Below are positions 19,707 to 27,255 of a stretch of DNA of 64,000 nucleotides, in pieces (position 1 is the first letter of the stretch; each line of letters begins with the position of its first letter). The stretch lies in contig NZ_QNVT01000001.1 of NCBI RefSeq assembly GCF_003385515.1, positions 1-64,000 of the forward strand, read 5' to 3'. Position numbers and translations under genes: made by a program. The notes beneath the pieces were generated by a model. It was not told the origin of the DNA. It saw nothing but the letters and a program-made list of their open reading frames with translations, and searched no databases. Origin of the DNA: Chryseobacterium pennae (GTDB lineage Bacteria > Bacteroidota > Bacteroidia > Flavobacteriales > Weeksellaceae).

Positions 19707-21293
19707 TTAATCTATGATCTTAACGGTTATATTTTTATTCCAGTTAAAATTTTTCACCTGTTCTCTCAAAGTATTATGAATACGGGGGTCGATAGAATAA
19801 ATATATAAGTGATCTTCTCCCAATAATGCATTACTTCCACTGACTGTCAACACAGCCACTTTTTTCCAGTTTTCAGGGGTATGTCCCTGCAGCCATTCTT
19901 CGTATGCTATGGCAAGCTGGTAACCATTTTGAATAGTATAAGACTTCAGAAACCTTTCAAATTGATCATCTATTCCTACTGGTCTCATTCTGAATGGTAC
20001 CACTTCCTTGGATCCCAATCCTTCAAAATCCAGCAAATGAATATCTGTAAAATAACATATTGCCCCAATATCATTAGCCACTACTTTAGCATCGGGATAA
20101 TATTTCTTTAAAAATCTTGCTGACTGTATTTGCTGTTCATAGACATTTCTGCTTCCTACTACTGTAAGGTAACTTGTGAACCCTACCTTTACCATCAATA
20201 ATACAAACGAAAGGAAAATCAATACTGAAATACCCTTGTTTTCTTTTAATAAATAGCTCTTGTGCTCATAAACAGATTTCAGCTTCGGAATGACAGCCAT
20301 AGCAAAGCCTGTTAAAATATAGACTTCATATCTGTACAGCTTTGTAAACTTGCTGAAGGCTCCATGTAAAAATAAAGTAATACACCATACTATCAGAAGA
20401 AGGTTCCTGCTAAGTATTTGTTGAAAACCCAATCCTTTTTTAATATCCTTTGCAATCAGCACTGCAGAAATTAATAATGGTAATGTACCTGCAAAATAAA
20501 AATTGCGGTTATCCAGAATCTTATGATACAGTAAACCTGCGACCTGCATAAAATAGTTACCGGAAAGATCAAATCTACTCCCTTTTATGATTACTGAATT
20601 AGGAAAAAAATACCCCGTTTCCTGGTGAGTAAAATATCCAAAAATCAAAATAGGAATAAAACCGCAGATCAATACTCCCGCAGCATATGTAAACCTTCTC
20701 AGTAATATGAATACCAATGCAAGAGCCAGAAAGTAAAACATGCTGTCGAATCTTATCAGCCCAAGTAAAGCAAGACTACTGTAAAACCAACCGGAACAGT
20801 AATTATCTTTATATTCTGATTCTTTCCATCTTTCGAAACAGAGAACATTCACTACAATAACCATTGCCTGCAGCACATGTTCCATCCCTGAAAAAACAAG
20901 CATTGGAACGGAAGTAAAAAGCACTGTAAAAAAAACGGCTGCTATAACTGATCTGGCCTCATTAAAATAGTCTGAGAAATATTTATTCAGAAAAAAGATT
21001 ATAAAAAAAGCAGTTACTGTATTAAATAATAAAGGGAGAAGTTCATGATCTCCGAAAACATATATGAGACTACTTAAAATAACAGTAAAAACCGGCGAGG
21101 ATGAAGTAGATGAAAAGGAGTACTGAGTCACCCCCCATACCCCATGAAATGCGAAATTTTTGGCAATTGCCAGATGAATATAAGCATCATCCAGTATATA
21201 GGTAAAATAATTTTCAGTTCCGGACATCATCAGAAAGAGATAAACCATACCTACTCCCAGAAACAGTACCGTTGTTATTAAGAAACTTTTCAT
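19707..21293 (-). CDS. GT-C-like multi-pass membrane glycosyltransferase, copy 1
   Basis: This is the first of three tandem copies in transcription order. It has 528 residues from the ATG at 21293 (MKSFLITTVLFLG) and the same DDAYIHLAIAKN motif and helix layout as its neighbour. The two align along their whole length at high similarity, for example GYFFPNSVIIKG and the QQIQSARFLKKYY segment. The C-terminal soluble part ends WNKNITVKIID. The frame could start at 21317, but equal lengths from MKSF favour 21293. A TAGCTTTG promoter element lies 67 bases upstream, back-to-back with dps. The whole set is probably one transcript. Confidence 0.75.
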   Translation of the reverse strand: MKSFLITTVLFLGVGMVYLFLMMSGTENYFTYILDDAYIHLAIAKNFAFHGVWGVTQYSFSSTSSSPVFTVILSSLIYVFGDHELLPLLFNTVTAFFIIFFLNKYFSDYFNEARSVIAAVFFTVLFTSVPMLVFSGMEHVLQAMVIVVNVLCFERWKESEYKDNYCSGWFYSSLALLGLIRFDSMFYFLALALVFILLRRFTYAAGVLICGFIPILIFGYFTHQETGYFFPNSVIIKGSRFDLSGNYFMQVAGLLYHKILDNRNFYFAGTLPLLISAVLIAKDIKKGLGFQQILSRNLLLIVWCITLFLHGAFSKFTKLYRYEVYILTGFAMAVIPKLKSVYEHKSYLLKENKGISVLIFLSFVLLMVKVGFTSYLTVVGSRNVYEQQIQSARFLKKYYPDAKVVANDIGAICYFTDIHLLDFEGLGSKEVVPFRMRPVGIDDQFERFLKSYTIQNGYQLAIAYEEWLQGHTPENWKKVAVLTVSGSNALLGEDHLYIYSIDPRIHNTLREQVKNFNWNKNITVKIID

Positions 21294-21360
21294 CGTTTGC
21301 AATATTAATACTTCCAAACTATTTTTAAAAATTTTCTTATAGTTATCATCTATTAATATA

Positions 21361-21368
21361 CAAAGCTA
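21361..21368 (-). promoter_or_regulatory. Bacteroidetes -7 element of the glycosyltransferase cluster
   Basis: On the minus strand this reads TAGCTTTG, in the divergent region with dps. A matching -33 element was not found. Confidence 0.4.
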
Positions 21369-21385
21369 TTCGGCACGATATTTCG

Positions 21386-21393
21386 TAACTTTG
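21386..21393 (+). promoter_or_regulatory. Bacteroidetes -7 element of dps
   Basis: TAACTTTG fits TAnnTTTG and lies 22 bases before the dps start. No clear -33 element. Confidence 0.45.
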
Positions 21394-21415
21394 AGATATA
21401 CAAAAAAATAAACTT

Positions 21416-21892
21416 ATGAAAAATGCCAGTATTATAGGGCTTAAAGAAGCCGACTGCAAGAAAATAGCAGAAAAACTAAATATACTTTTAGCCAACTATT
21501 CTGTATTTTATCAGAACACCAGAGGTTCTCACTGGAACATCAAAGGAGATCAGTTTTTTACTCTTCACCCAAAGTTTGAAGAACTTTACAATAGTCTGGT
21601 TTTAAAAATCGATGAAATTGCAGAAAGAATCCTTACACTGGGAGCAACTCCGGCACACAACTACTCTGACTATTTAAAAGTAGCAACTATTAAAGAAAGT
21701 AAAGAAGTTACGGATGGAACTAAAAGTGTTGAACAGATTCTGGCTTCATTCAAAGTAGTGATCGATCTTCAGAGAGAACTTTTAGACATTACAGATGAAG
21801 CTGGTGATGAAGGAACTAACTCTCAAATGAGCGACTATATCACTGAACAGGAGAAAGAAGTTTGGATGTACAATTCTTATTTAGGGAAATAA
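21416..21892 (+). CDS. dps: Dps-type DNA-protecting ferritin
   Basis: The 158-residue product is full length for Dps, a dodecameric ferritin-like protein that binds and oxidises Fe(II) and protects DNA in starvation and oxidative stress. The ferroxidase pattern is visible: YQNTRGSHWNIKG with the first His, then FFTLHPKFEELYNSL and LKIDEIAERILTLG with the paired acidic residues. Helix 4 ends in an acidic stretch (DEAGDEGTNSQMSDY). It has its own promoter element and a terminator, so it is monocistronic. It is transcribed away from the glycosyltransferase genes. Confidence 0.95.
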   Translation: MKNASIIGLKEADCKKIAEKLNILLANYSVFYQNTRGSHWNIKGDQFFTLHPKFEELYNSLVLKIDEIAERILTLGATPAHNYSDYLKVATIKESKEVTDGTKSVEQILASFKVVIDLQRELLDITDEAGDEGTNSQMSDYITEQEKEVWMYNSYLGK

Positions 21893-21918
21893 CGGATAAG
21901 ATCATCAAAATATTTCAA

Positions 21919-21950
21919 AAAAATCGCCTTACATTTAGGCGATTTTTATT
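21919..21950 (+). terminator. Rho-independent terminator of dps
   Basis: A perfect 9-bp stem (21921-21929 with 21937-21945) is followed by a T run. Confidence 0.85.
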
Positions 21951-21959
21951 TTTAATTTT

Positions 21960-21967
21960 TATATTTG
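21960..21967 (+). promoter_or_regulatory. Bacteroidetes -7 element of pncB
   Basis: TATATTTG lies 19 bases before the pncB start and directly after the dps terminator. Confidence 0.5.
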
Positions 21968-21986
21968 CGTTAAAATTACACATATT

Positions 21987-23165
21987 ATGAACGACGTAAG
22001 ACTGAACTCCATCCTGGATAATGATTTCTATAAAATAACCATGCAGAATGCAGTGGTAAAATTATTCCCTAATTCTATCGTAAAATATGAATTTATCAAC
22101 AGAGGTAAGCATCATTTTCCGGAAGGTTTTGATGCAGCATTAAAGGAAGCGGTCAACAAGATGGCTGAACTTAAGCTTACTAAAGATGAAAAGAAATTCA
22201 TGGCCAGAACATGTCCTTATATTGATCTTCCTTATCTGGATTTCCTGGAAGGCTATCACTATGATCCGTCTGAAGTGAAGATCCATCAGGAAGGTGGCGA
22301 TCTTTCAGTAATTGTTGAAGGGCTTTGGTACAGAACAATTCTTTGGGAAGTTCCTCTATTAGCGTTAATCAGTGAGCTACACTATGAAATGAATCATATG
22401 GAGAGGGATTCTAATGAAGAGGTTATGAACAAAACCGTTGAAAAAGCAGATGCTCTGGGCAGGCTTGGCGTTACCTTTGCTGAATTCGGGACCAGAAGAA
22501 GGCATTCATATAAGGTACAAAATCTGGTAATGGAAGCTTTAACACAGAAGAAGGAGTCTACATTCATCGGAAGTTCAAATGTACATTTTGCGATGAAATA
22601 TGGGGTAAAACCTATCGGAACTCATGCTCACGAATGGTTCATGTTCCACGCTGCAGAATATGGTTTCAAGATGGCTAATGAGCTGGCTTTGGAGCATTGG
22701 GTAGATGTATACAGAGGTGATCTTGGAGTAGCACTTTCCGACACCTACACTACTGATGTTTTCTTCCAGCAGTTTGATAAAAAATTCGCAAAACTTTTTG
22801 ATGGTGTACGCCATGACAGTGGTGATGCTCTTGAGTTTGCAGATAAAACCATTGCCCATTATCAAAATAACGGCATTAATCCCATGTTTAAATATATCAT
22901 TTTCTCTGATGCTTTAAATCTTGAAAAGGTAGAAGAAATTACCAATTATTGCAGAGGAAAAATAGGAATCTCTTTTGGAATAGGAACAAATCTCACCAAT
23001 GATGTAGGCCTGAAACCGATGAATATCGTGATGAAGCTGATTGGAGTACAGTCTCCTAATAAAGAGTGGATCCCAACAGTAAAACTTTCTGACGAGCATG
23101 GAAAATATACAGGTGATCCAAAGATGATTGAACTGGCTAAAGAATTTTTAAGAATAAAAGATTAA
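21987..23165 (+). CDS. pncB: Nicotinate phosphoribosyltransferase
   Basis: The 392-residue enzyme joins nicotinate to PRPP to give nicotinate mononucleotide in NAD salvage. Visible hallmarks are the N-terminal LDNDFYKITMQNAV, the FGTRRRHSYKVQ segment that carries PRPP-site residues, GTHAHEWFM with the phosphorylatable-type His, and GVRHDSGD with FGIGTNLTND for phosphate binding. Length is standard for the PncB class. It stands alone, after its own promoter element and with a weak hairpin downstream. Confidence 0.96.
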   Translation: MNDVRLNSILDNDFYKITMQNAVVKLFPNSIVKYEFINRGKHHFPEGFDAALKEAVNKMAELKLTKDEKKFMARTCPYIDLPYLDFLEGYHYDPSEVKIHQEGGDLSVIVEGLWYRTILWEVPLLALISELHYEMNHMERDSNEEVMNKTVEKADALGRLGVTFAEFGTRRRHSYKVQNLVMEALTQKKESTFIGSSNVHFAMKYGVKPIGTHAHEWFMFHAAEYGFKMANELALEHWVDVYRGDLGVALSDTYTTDVFFQQFDKKFAKLFDGVRHDSGDALEFADKTIAHYQNNGINPMFKYIIFSDALNLEKVEEITNYCRGKIGISFGIGTNLTNDVGLKPMNIVMKLIGVQSPNKEWIPTVKLSDEHGKYTGDPKMIELAKEFLRIKD

Positions 23166-23260
23166 TTATACTATTAAAATGACTGAAAAATTTTAATAAT
23201 TATCGTCTGCTTTTTCTTACATACTGAGTATAAAAAACCTTCTATAATTGTGATGAATAG

Positions 23261-23291
23261 TGCAGGTAGACATTTAATCACCTGCATTTTC
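23261..23291 (+). terminator. Weak terminator of pncB
   Basis: A 7-bp stem (23261-23267 with 23280-23286), a 12-base loop and TTTT follow pncB by about 95 bases. Confidence 0.5.
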
Positions 23292-23397
23292 ATAATACCC
23301 ATCTTCAAAACAAACACCACAAAATCCTAAAATACCACAATAAAAATAACAATAAGCCTCGTATAAAACGTAAAAAATACTATTCTCTTGTCAATTT

Positions 23398-23418
23398 AAT
23401 AAAATATCGTTACTTTCG
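23398..23418 (+). promoter_or_regulatory. Promoter of the GEVED/T9SS protein
   Basis: A TTG at 23398-23400 is followed by TACTTTCG at 23411-23418 in place of TAnnTTTG; the spacer is a short 10 bases, so the -33 assignment is doubtful. The -7 element lies 21 bases before the gene. Confidence 0.35.
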
Positions 23419-23439
23419 GCGAAACAAAAACTTTATTTT

Positions 23440-25041
23440 ATGAAAAAATTACTATTCTTGAGTTTTACCGCATTATCTATCATGGGCAGTGCACAAATTT
23501 TAGTAACGGAGAGTTTTGAAAACGCAACCTATCCTGGATTTGAAGCCACTGGTGGAGTTACAGGACAAACAGGTACCTATACGGGTTCTGCAGCCTGTAA
23601 TGGCTCTGGATTTATAGGAGGAATATTAGCTGGTACTTCTGATGCAAACAGAACTCTGGATTTAACGTACACCAAACCTGCAACTATCACCGCCAACGGT
23701 AAGAAGATTGACATTAAATTTTCATATTCCATGCTTGCCAATAGCGATGTAAATGATATAGGAGGTACTATGAATGTATCTTACTCTACAGATGGTGGTA
23801 CTAATTATACACCTATTGGAAGCACCATTACTCTTAGTGAAATAAACGAAACATCCTGCGCAGTATTTACCGGAACCATTCCTGAAAGCGCCAATGTAAA
23901 TGGAAATTTCAAACTAAGAATAAGAACAGTAGGAACTCTAGGCAGCGGTTACTCTTCTTATATCTTTCTAGATAATGTAAGCATCAAACAAGAAGTAACA
24001 GCAATACCAACGTGTGCTACCATAAGCAGCCCAGTAAATGGCGCAACCAATGTTCCTGTTCGCCCACAAATTATGTGGAATGCTGTAGCAGGAGCAGAAA
24101 TGTATAAAATAAAAGTGGGAACTACCTCAGGAGCTTCAAATGTATATTCCGGGACTTCAACTACTACATCTTTCTCCCCTGCAGCTTCCAGTGCTTTCCC
24201 TCAAAACACGACTCTTTATGCTTCAGTTACACCAACTAATGCTTTAGGAGATGCTTCAGGATGTCAGGAAATTTCTTTTACAACAGGAGCTAATCCGTTT
24301 ATCCCTTATTGTGGTCCTCTAACGGCTAAACTTGGTGTTTATCCAATCTCAAAGGTTCAGATTAGTGATATGACCAACAACTCTACATTATCAGTTGCCC
24401 ATGAGAATTTCACCAATAAAGTAGCCACGGTTACCCGAGGTACATCCTATCCGCTTTCTCTTGGAGGAGCAGGTGTAGGAATCAATAACCGCTTTGGATT
24501 TACAGTATTTATAGATTGGAATCAGAACGGAAGCTTTGCTGACGCGGGAGAAGCATATTTTGTAACTTCTGATTTTGCAGGCGGTGCAGCAGCAAGTGGT
24601 GCTACCATTACAGTTAATAAAAACATTGCAGTACCTGCTACAGCAGCATTGGGTAATACCCGTATGAGAGTAAAATACCAGTTTAACGCCTCAGTTACTT
24701 CTGTAAGAGCAGAATTATCTGACCCTTGTGCTGACGTGAGCCAAGGACAGGTAGAAGATTACACAATTAATGTACAGGCTACCACACTTGGAACATCTGA
24801 AGTAGGGATGAATAAAACTGCAGATATCTCTGTTTATCCTAATCCATTTAAGGATGTTCTAAAAATTTCTGATATAAAAGGAGTAAAATCTATCACAGTA
24901 ACAGATATTTCCGGCAGACAGCTAAAAACGCTTAAAGCCAGCAATGAAATTAATCTTTCTGATCTGGGTGCAGGTCTTTATCTGATCACCCTTCAAATGG
25001 AAGATGGAAACAATAAAGTACTTAAGGCAATTAAGAAGTAA
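23440..25041 (+). CDS. Secreted GEVED-domain protein with T9SS sorting domain
   Basis: The 533-residue protein has a signal peptide (1-19), a beta-sandwich region similar to MAM or jelly-roll domains (to about 185), and an Ig/fibronectin III-like domain (about 190-285; SSPVNGATNVPVRPQIMW). A GEVED domain spans about 345-450 (DWNQNGSFADAGEAYFV to GQVEDYTINV). The type A T9SS sorting domain starts at a YPNPFKDVL motif near 465. Such proteins are surface-attached or released; a binding role is likely but the ligand is unknown. It is monocistronic with its own terminator. Confidence 0.88.
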   Translation: MKKLLFLSFTALSIMGSAQILVTESFENATYPGFEATGGVTGQTGTYTGSAACNGSGFIGGILAGTSDANRTLDLTYTKPATITANGKKIDIKFSYSMLANSDVNDIGGTMNVSYSTDGGTNYTPIGSTITLSEINETSCAVFTGTIPESANVNGNFKLRIRTVGTLGSGYSSYIFLDNVSIKQEVTAIPTCATISSPVNGATNVPVRPQIMWNAVAGAEMYKIKVGTTSGASNVYSGTSTTTSFSPAASSAFPQNTTLYASVTPTNALGDASGCQEISFTTGANPFIPYCGPLTAKLGVYPISKVQISDMTNNSTLSVAHENFTNKVATVTRGTSYPLSLGGAGVGINNRFGFTVFIDWNQNGSFADAGEAYFVTSDFAGGAAASGATITVNKNIAVPATAALGNTRMRVKYQFNASVTSVRAELSDPCADVSQGQVEDYTINVQATTLGTSEVGMNKTADISVYPNPFKDVLKISDIKGVKSITVTDISGRQLKTLKASNEINLSDLGAGLYLITLQMEDGNNKVLKAIKK

Positions 25042-25062
25042 TATATTCCTTTAAATACATTG

Positions 25063-25094
25063 AAAGCGGCAGTTTTACTGTCGCTTTTATTTTT
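25063..25094 (+). terminator. Rho-independent terminator
   Basis: An 11-bp stem (25063-25073 with 25077-25087, one G-T pair) and a 3-base loop are followed by a T run. Confidence 0.75.
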
Positions 25095-25138
25095 TATCTT
25101 AAACATATGAGGTTTTACTATATTTATAAAAAAATATT

Positions 25139-25609
25139 ATGATCTCAAAAATACTATTCATACTCTCTTTCACTATATTCACATTTTCTTTCGCACAGGA
25201 AAAGAAAAATGAAAAACCGAAGTTCAATCAGGAGCTTGCCACTTCATTGGGAGCAGATCAATATGGCATGAAGCCCTATACTATTGTTATGCTGACAACC
25301 GGTACTGCAAAAATTGAAGATAAAACCAAAATGGGTTCTTTAATGAAAGGCCATATGGAAAACATTGGCAGACTTGCCAACGAAGGGAAAATTGTGGTAG
25401 CTGGACCTTTTCTTGAAAAGAATAAGGAAAACTATCGTGGTATGTTTATTTTCAATACAAAATCTAAGGAAGAAGCTGAACAATGGGTAAAAACAGATCC
25501 CGCAGTTCAGGCTGGAGTATTCAGCTACGAAGTCTTTCCTTGGTATGGCTCTGCTGCCTTACCTTTATATTTGAAGCATCATGATGAAATTTCAAAAGAA
25601 AATCCATAG
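25139..25609 (+). CDS. Exported YciI-like protein
   Basis: The 156-residue product has a signal peptide (MISKILFILSFTIFTFSFAQ) and then a YciI/YCII-related alpha-beta barrel domain: YTIVMLTTGTAKI, the long HMENIGRLANEGKIVVAGPF segment and MFIFNTKSKEEAEQWVKTDPAVQAG. YciI domains are ferredoxin-like folds with a His-Asp pair, sometimes with catalytic use, as in muconolactone-type enzymes. An exported version is common in Bacteroidetes and of unknown function. It is monocistronic with a shared bidirectional terminator behind it. Confidence 0.85.
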   Translation: MISKILFILSFTIFTFSFAQEKKNEKPKFNQELATSLGADQYGMKPYTIVMLTTGTAKIEDKTKMGSLMKGHMENIGRLANEGKIVVAGPFLEKNKENYRGMFIFNTKSKEEAEQWVKTDPAVQAGVFSYEVFPWYGSAALPLYLKHHDEISKENP

Positions 25610-25612
25610 AAA

Positions 25613-25644
25613 TAAAAAAATCCCTCAGTGAGGGATTTTTTTTA
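25613..25644. terminator. Bidirectional terminator
   Basis: A 7-bp stem (25620-25626 with 25630-25636) is flanked by an A run and a T run. It lies between the YciI-like gene and the convergent GG-leader peptide gene. Confidence 0.85.
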
Positions 25645-25815
25645 TTAGTCCATACAGATATATGGTCTTCGTGGTGGATAGCAACAATAAGGATTACTAC
25701 AGAAAGTATAATTTGCCGGGCAGAATCCTCCATCCACAGGCACAAGACATACAGCTGCAGCCCCTCCTAAAACAGTTTTCAACTCATTTCTGTCTAAGTT
25801 TTTTAAATTTTTCAT
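25645..25815 (-). CDS. Bacteriocin-like peptide with GG leader
   Basis: This 56-residue gene, short enough to be missed by many gene callers, begins MKNLKNLDRNELKTVLGG. That is a double-glycine leader of the kind seen in bacteriocin-like peptides of Chryseobacterium and relatives. The expected core is about 38 residues with five or six Cys (AVCLVP..CPANYTFCSNPYCCYPP), so disulfides are likely. Cleavage after GG by a C39-peptidase transporter would be expected, but none is in the window. It is divergent from a second GG-leader gene at 26066. Antimicrobial activity is not shown by sequence. Confidence 0.75.
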   Translation of the reverse strand: MKNLKNLDRNELKTVLGGAAAVCLVPVDGGFCPANYTFCSNPYCCYPPRRPYICMD

Positions 25816-26065
25816 AGTTATTTAATTTAGTTTTAATTTCCTACTCTTCAAGATTTTCGGATTCCTCTTTTTATTTCTCATTAACTGGAAATAAATATAC
25901 AATTTATTTTTTAATCAACTGCTTTCCAAATAATTATCAAACAAATACACAATAATATCTCTTTTTTAAATGAATAAATTTGATTATTTTAGCATATAGC
26001 AAAACGAACATACCAAACTGGTTGTAAGCGTTTTATAATTATCATCAAAATAAAAAATTAATTCC

Positions 26066-26302
26066 ATGAAAAAAATGAATCTCTCAAAACTTTCGAGAAC
26101 AGAACTGAAAGATGTATTCGGCGGATATTTACATTTACCGGAATGTCCCGGAGGATGCCCTGGTGAAGGTATGATCAGATGTCCTGACGGCTCAACCACT
26201 ATGACTAATTTTATATGCATGGGTGGAAGATGTGAACCCGCTGCAAGATGTAAACCATTAGTTCTGGAACCTTTCCCGGATCCGATTACAATCACCCCAT
26301 AA
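26066..26302 (+). CDS. Bacteriocin-like peptide with GG leader
   Basis: The 78-residue product starts MKKMNLSKLSRTELKDVFGG, a leader clearly related to the one at 25815 (shared pattern of L-K/S-x-L-x-R-x-E-L-K-x-V-x-GG). The core is about 58 residues, rich in Cys, Gly and Pro (LPECPGGCPGEGMIRCPDG), with six Cys. It is divergent from the first peptide across a 250-base AT-rich region that must hold both promoters. A terminator follows directly. As for its partner, the function is inferred from the leader only. Confidence 0.75.
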   Translation: MKKMNLSKLSRTELKDVFGGYLHLPECPGGCPGEGMIRCPDGSTTMTNFICMGGRCEPAARCKPLVLEPFPDPITITP

Positions 26303-26320
26303 CCTGATCAATAAGAAATA

Positions 26321-26345
26321 AAGTGAGCTTCCGGCTCACTTTTTA
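26321..26345 (+). terminator. Rho-independent terminator
   Basis: An 8-bp stem (26321-26328 with 26334-26341) is followed by a T run, directly after the GG-leader gene. Confidence 0.8.
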
Positions 26346-26431
26346 AATATTAAAAAGATCATTCTACAAGTTTCCAAAGCCATACATCACTGATCACAGG
26401 TTTTTATTATCTTTAAATAAACAAACCTATC

Positions 26432-27187
26432 ATGAAAACCATTGAGGAAGTCCTGAAAAAACTTGATGAAATTATCATCTGGTGTAAGGAAAATAAAAGT
26501 CCTGCGGGATATTTCGCCTGTACTTACCGTATCATGACAGCACAGGTTCTAAAAGGGATTCAACAAAAGAAATTTGAGGACAATCCCAGAATGACACTAC
26601 TTGATTTAGCTTTTGCTCAGCGCTATCTTGAAGCATGGAAAAACTACAGCAATGCTAAAAAATGTACCAATGCCTGGTATATAGCTTTTGAAGCCACCAA
26701 AAATAAAGATCTTCTGATACTACAGCATATTTTTTTGGGAATGAATGCCCATATCAATCTGGATCTGGGAATTTCTGCAGCTTCTATTATGCCCTACCGG
26801 AAAATCAATCCCTTAAAAAAGGATTTTGAGAATATCAATACCGTTATTGCCTCCATTAATCAGAAAGTTCAGGATGCTCTCAACATAATATGCTACCCGG
26901 TACAGCTTATTGATCAACTTTCTAATGGAAAAGATAATGCCGTTCTGGATTTTGCAATATCCAGAGCCAGAGATACATCATGGGCCACCGCTGTTATTTC
27001 TTCAAACACCCCTAATTTCTTAAAGGAATCAGTCATCAGCATTGTAGATTATGCCGCGGCAAAAGTTGCCACCCAAATCTTAAATCCTAAGATCCTCACT
27101 CCTGCCCTACTCCAAGAACTGAAAAAATGTGAAAGTAATGATGTAGTAAAGAATATTGAAATTCTGGAATCTACGAAAACCGCTTAA
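26432..27187 (+). CDS. DUF5995 family protein
   Basis: The 251-residue soluble protein shows the DUF5995 pattern: ACTYRIMTAQVLKGIQQKKFED near the N-terminus, LDLAFAQRYLEAW, and GMNAHINLDLGISAA around residue 105. The conserved His in GMNAHIN and acidic residues suggest an active or metal site, but the function of the family is unknown. There is no signal peptide. It is monocistronic and lies convergent to the metal efflux operon. Confidence 0.8.
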   Translation: MKTIEEVLKKLDEIIIWCKENKSPAGYFACTYRIMTAQVLKGIQQKKFEDNPRMTLLDLAFAQRYLEAWKNYSNAKKCTNAWYIAFEATKNKDLLILQHIFLGMNAHINLDLGISAASIMPYRKINPLKKDFENINTVIASINQKVQDALNIICYPVQLIDQLSNGKDNAVLDFAISRARDTSWATAVISSNTPNFLKESVISIVDYAAAKVATQILNPKILTPALLQELKKCESNDVVKNIEILESTKTA

Positions 27188-27191
27188 GCTC

Positions 27192-27230
27192 AAAATAAAA
27201 AGGCCGGGATCTTCCTCACGGATCCCGGCC
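27192..27230 (-). terminator. Terminator of the metal efflux operon
   Basis: A perfect 10-bp GC-rich stem (27202-27211 with 27221-27230) is followed on the minus strand by a T run. On the plus strand there is no T run, so it mainly serves the RND operon. Confidence 0.85.
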
Positions 27231-27255
27231 AAATAATGAACAAATAAAAAAGAAA

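Noticed and set aside
25816..26065. A possible riboswitch or small RNA between the two GG-leader genes
   Set aside because: The stretch is AT-rich without stable paired elements; it is long enough only to hold two promoters.
25984..26295. A 103-residue minus-strand frame over the second GG-leader gene
   Set aside because: The plus-strand frame has a clear GG leader and terminator; the antisense frame has neither.
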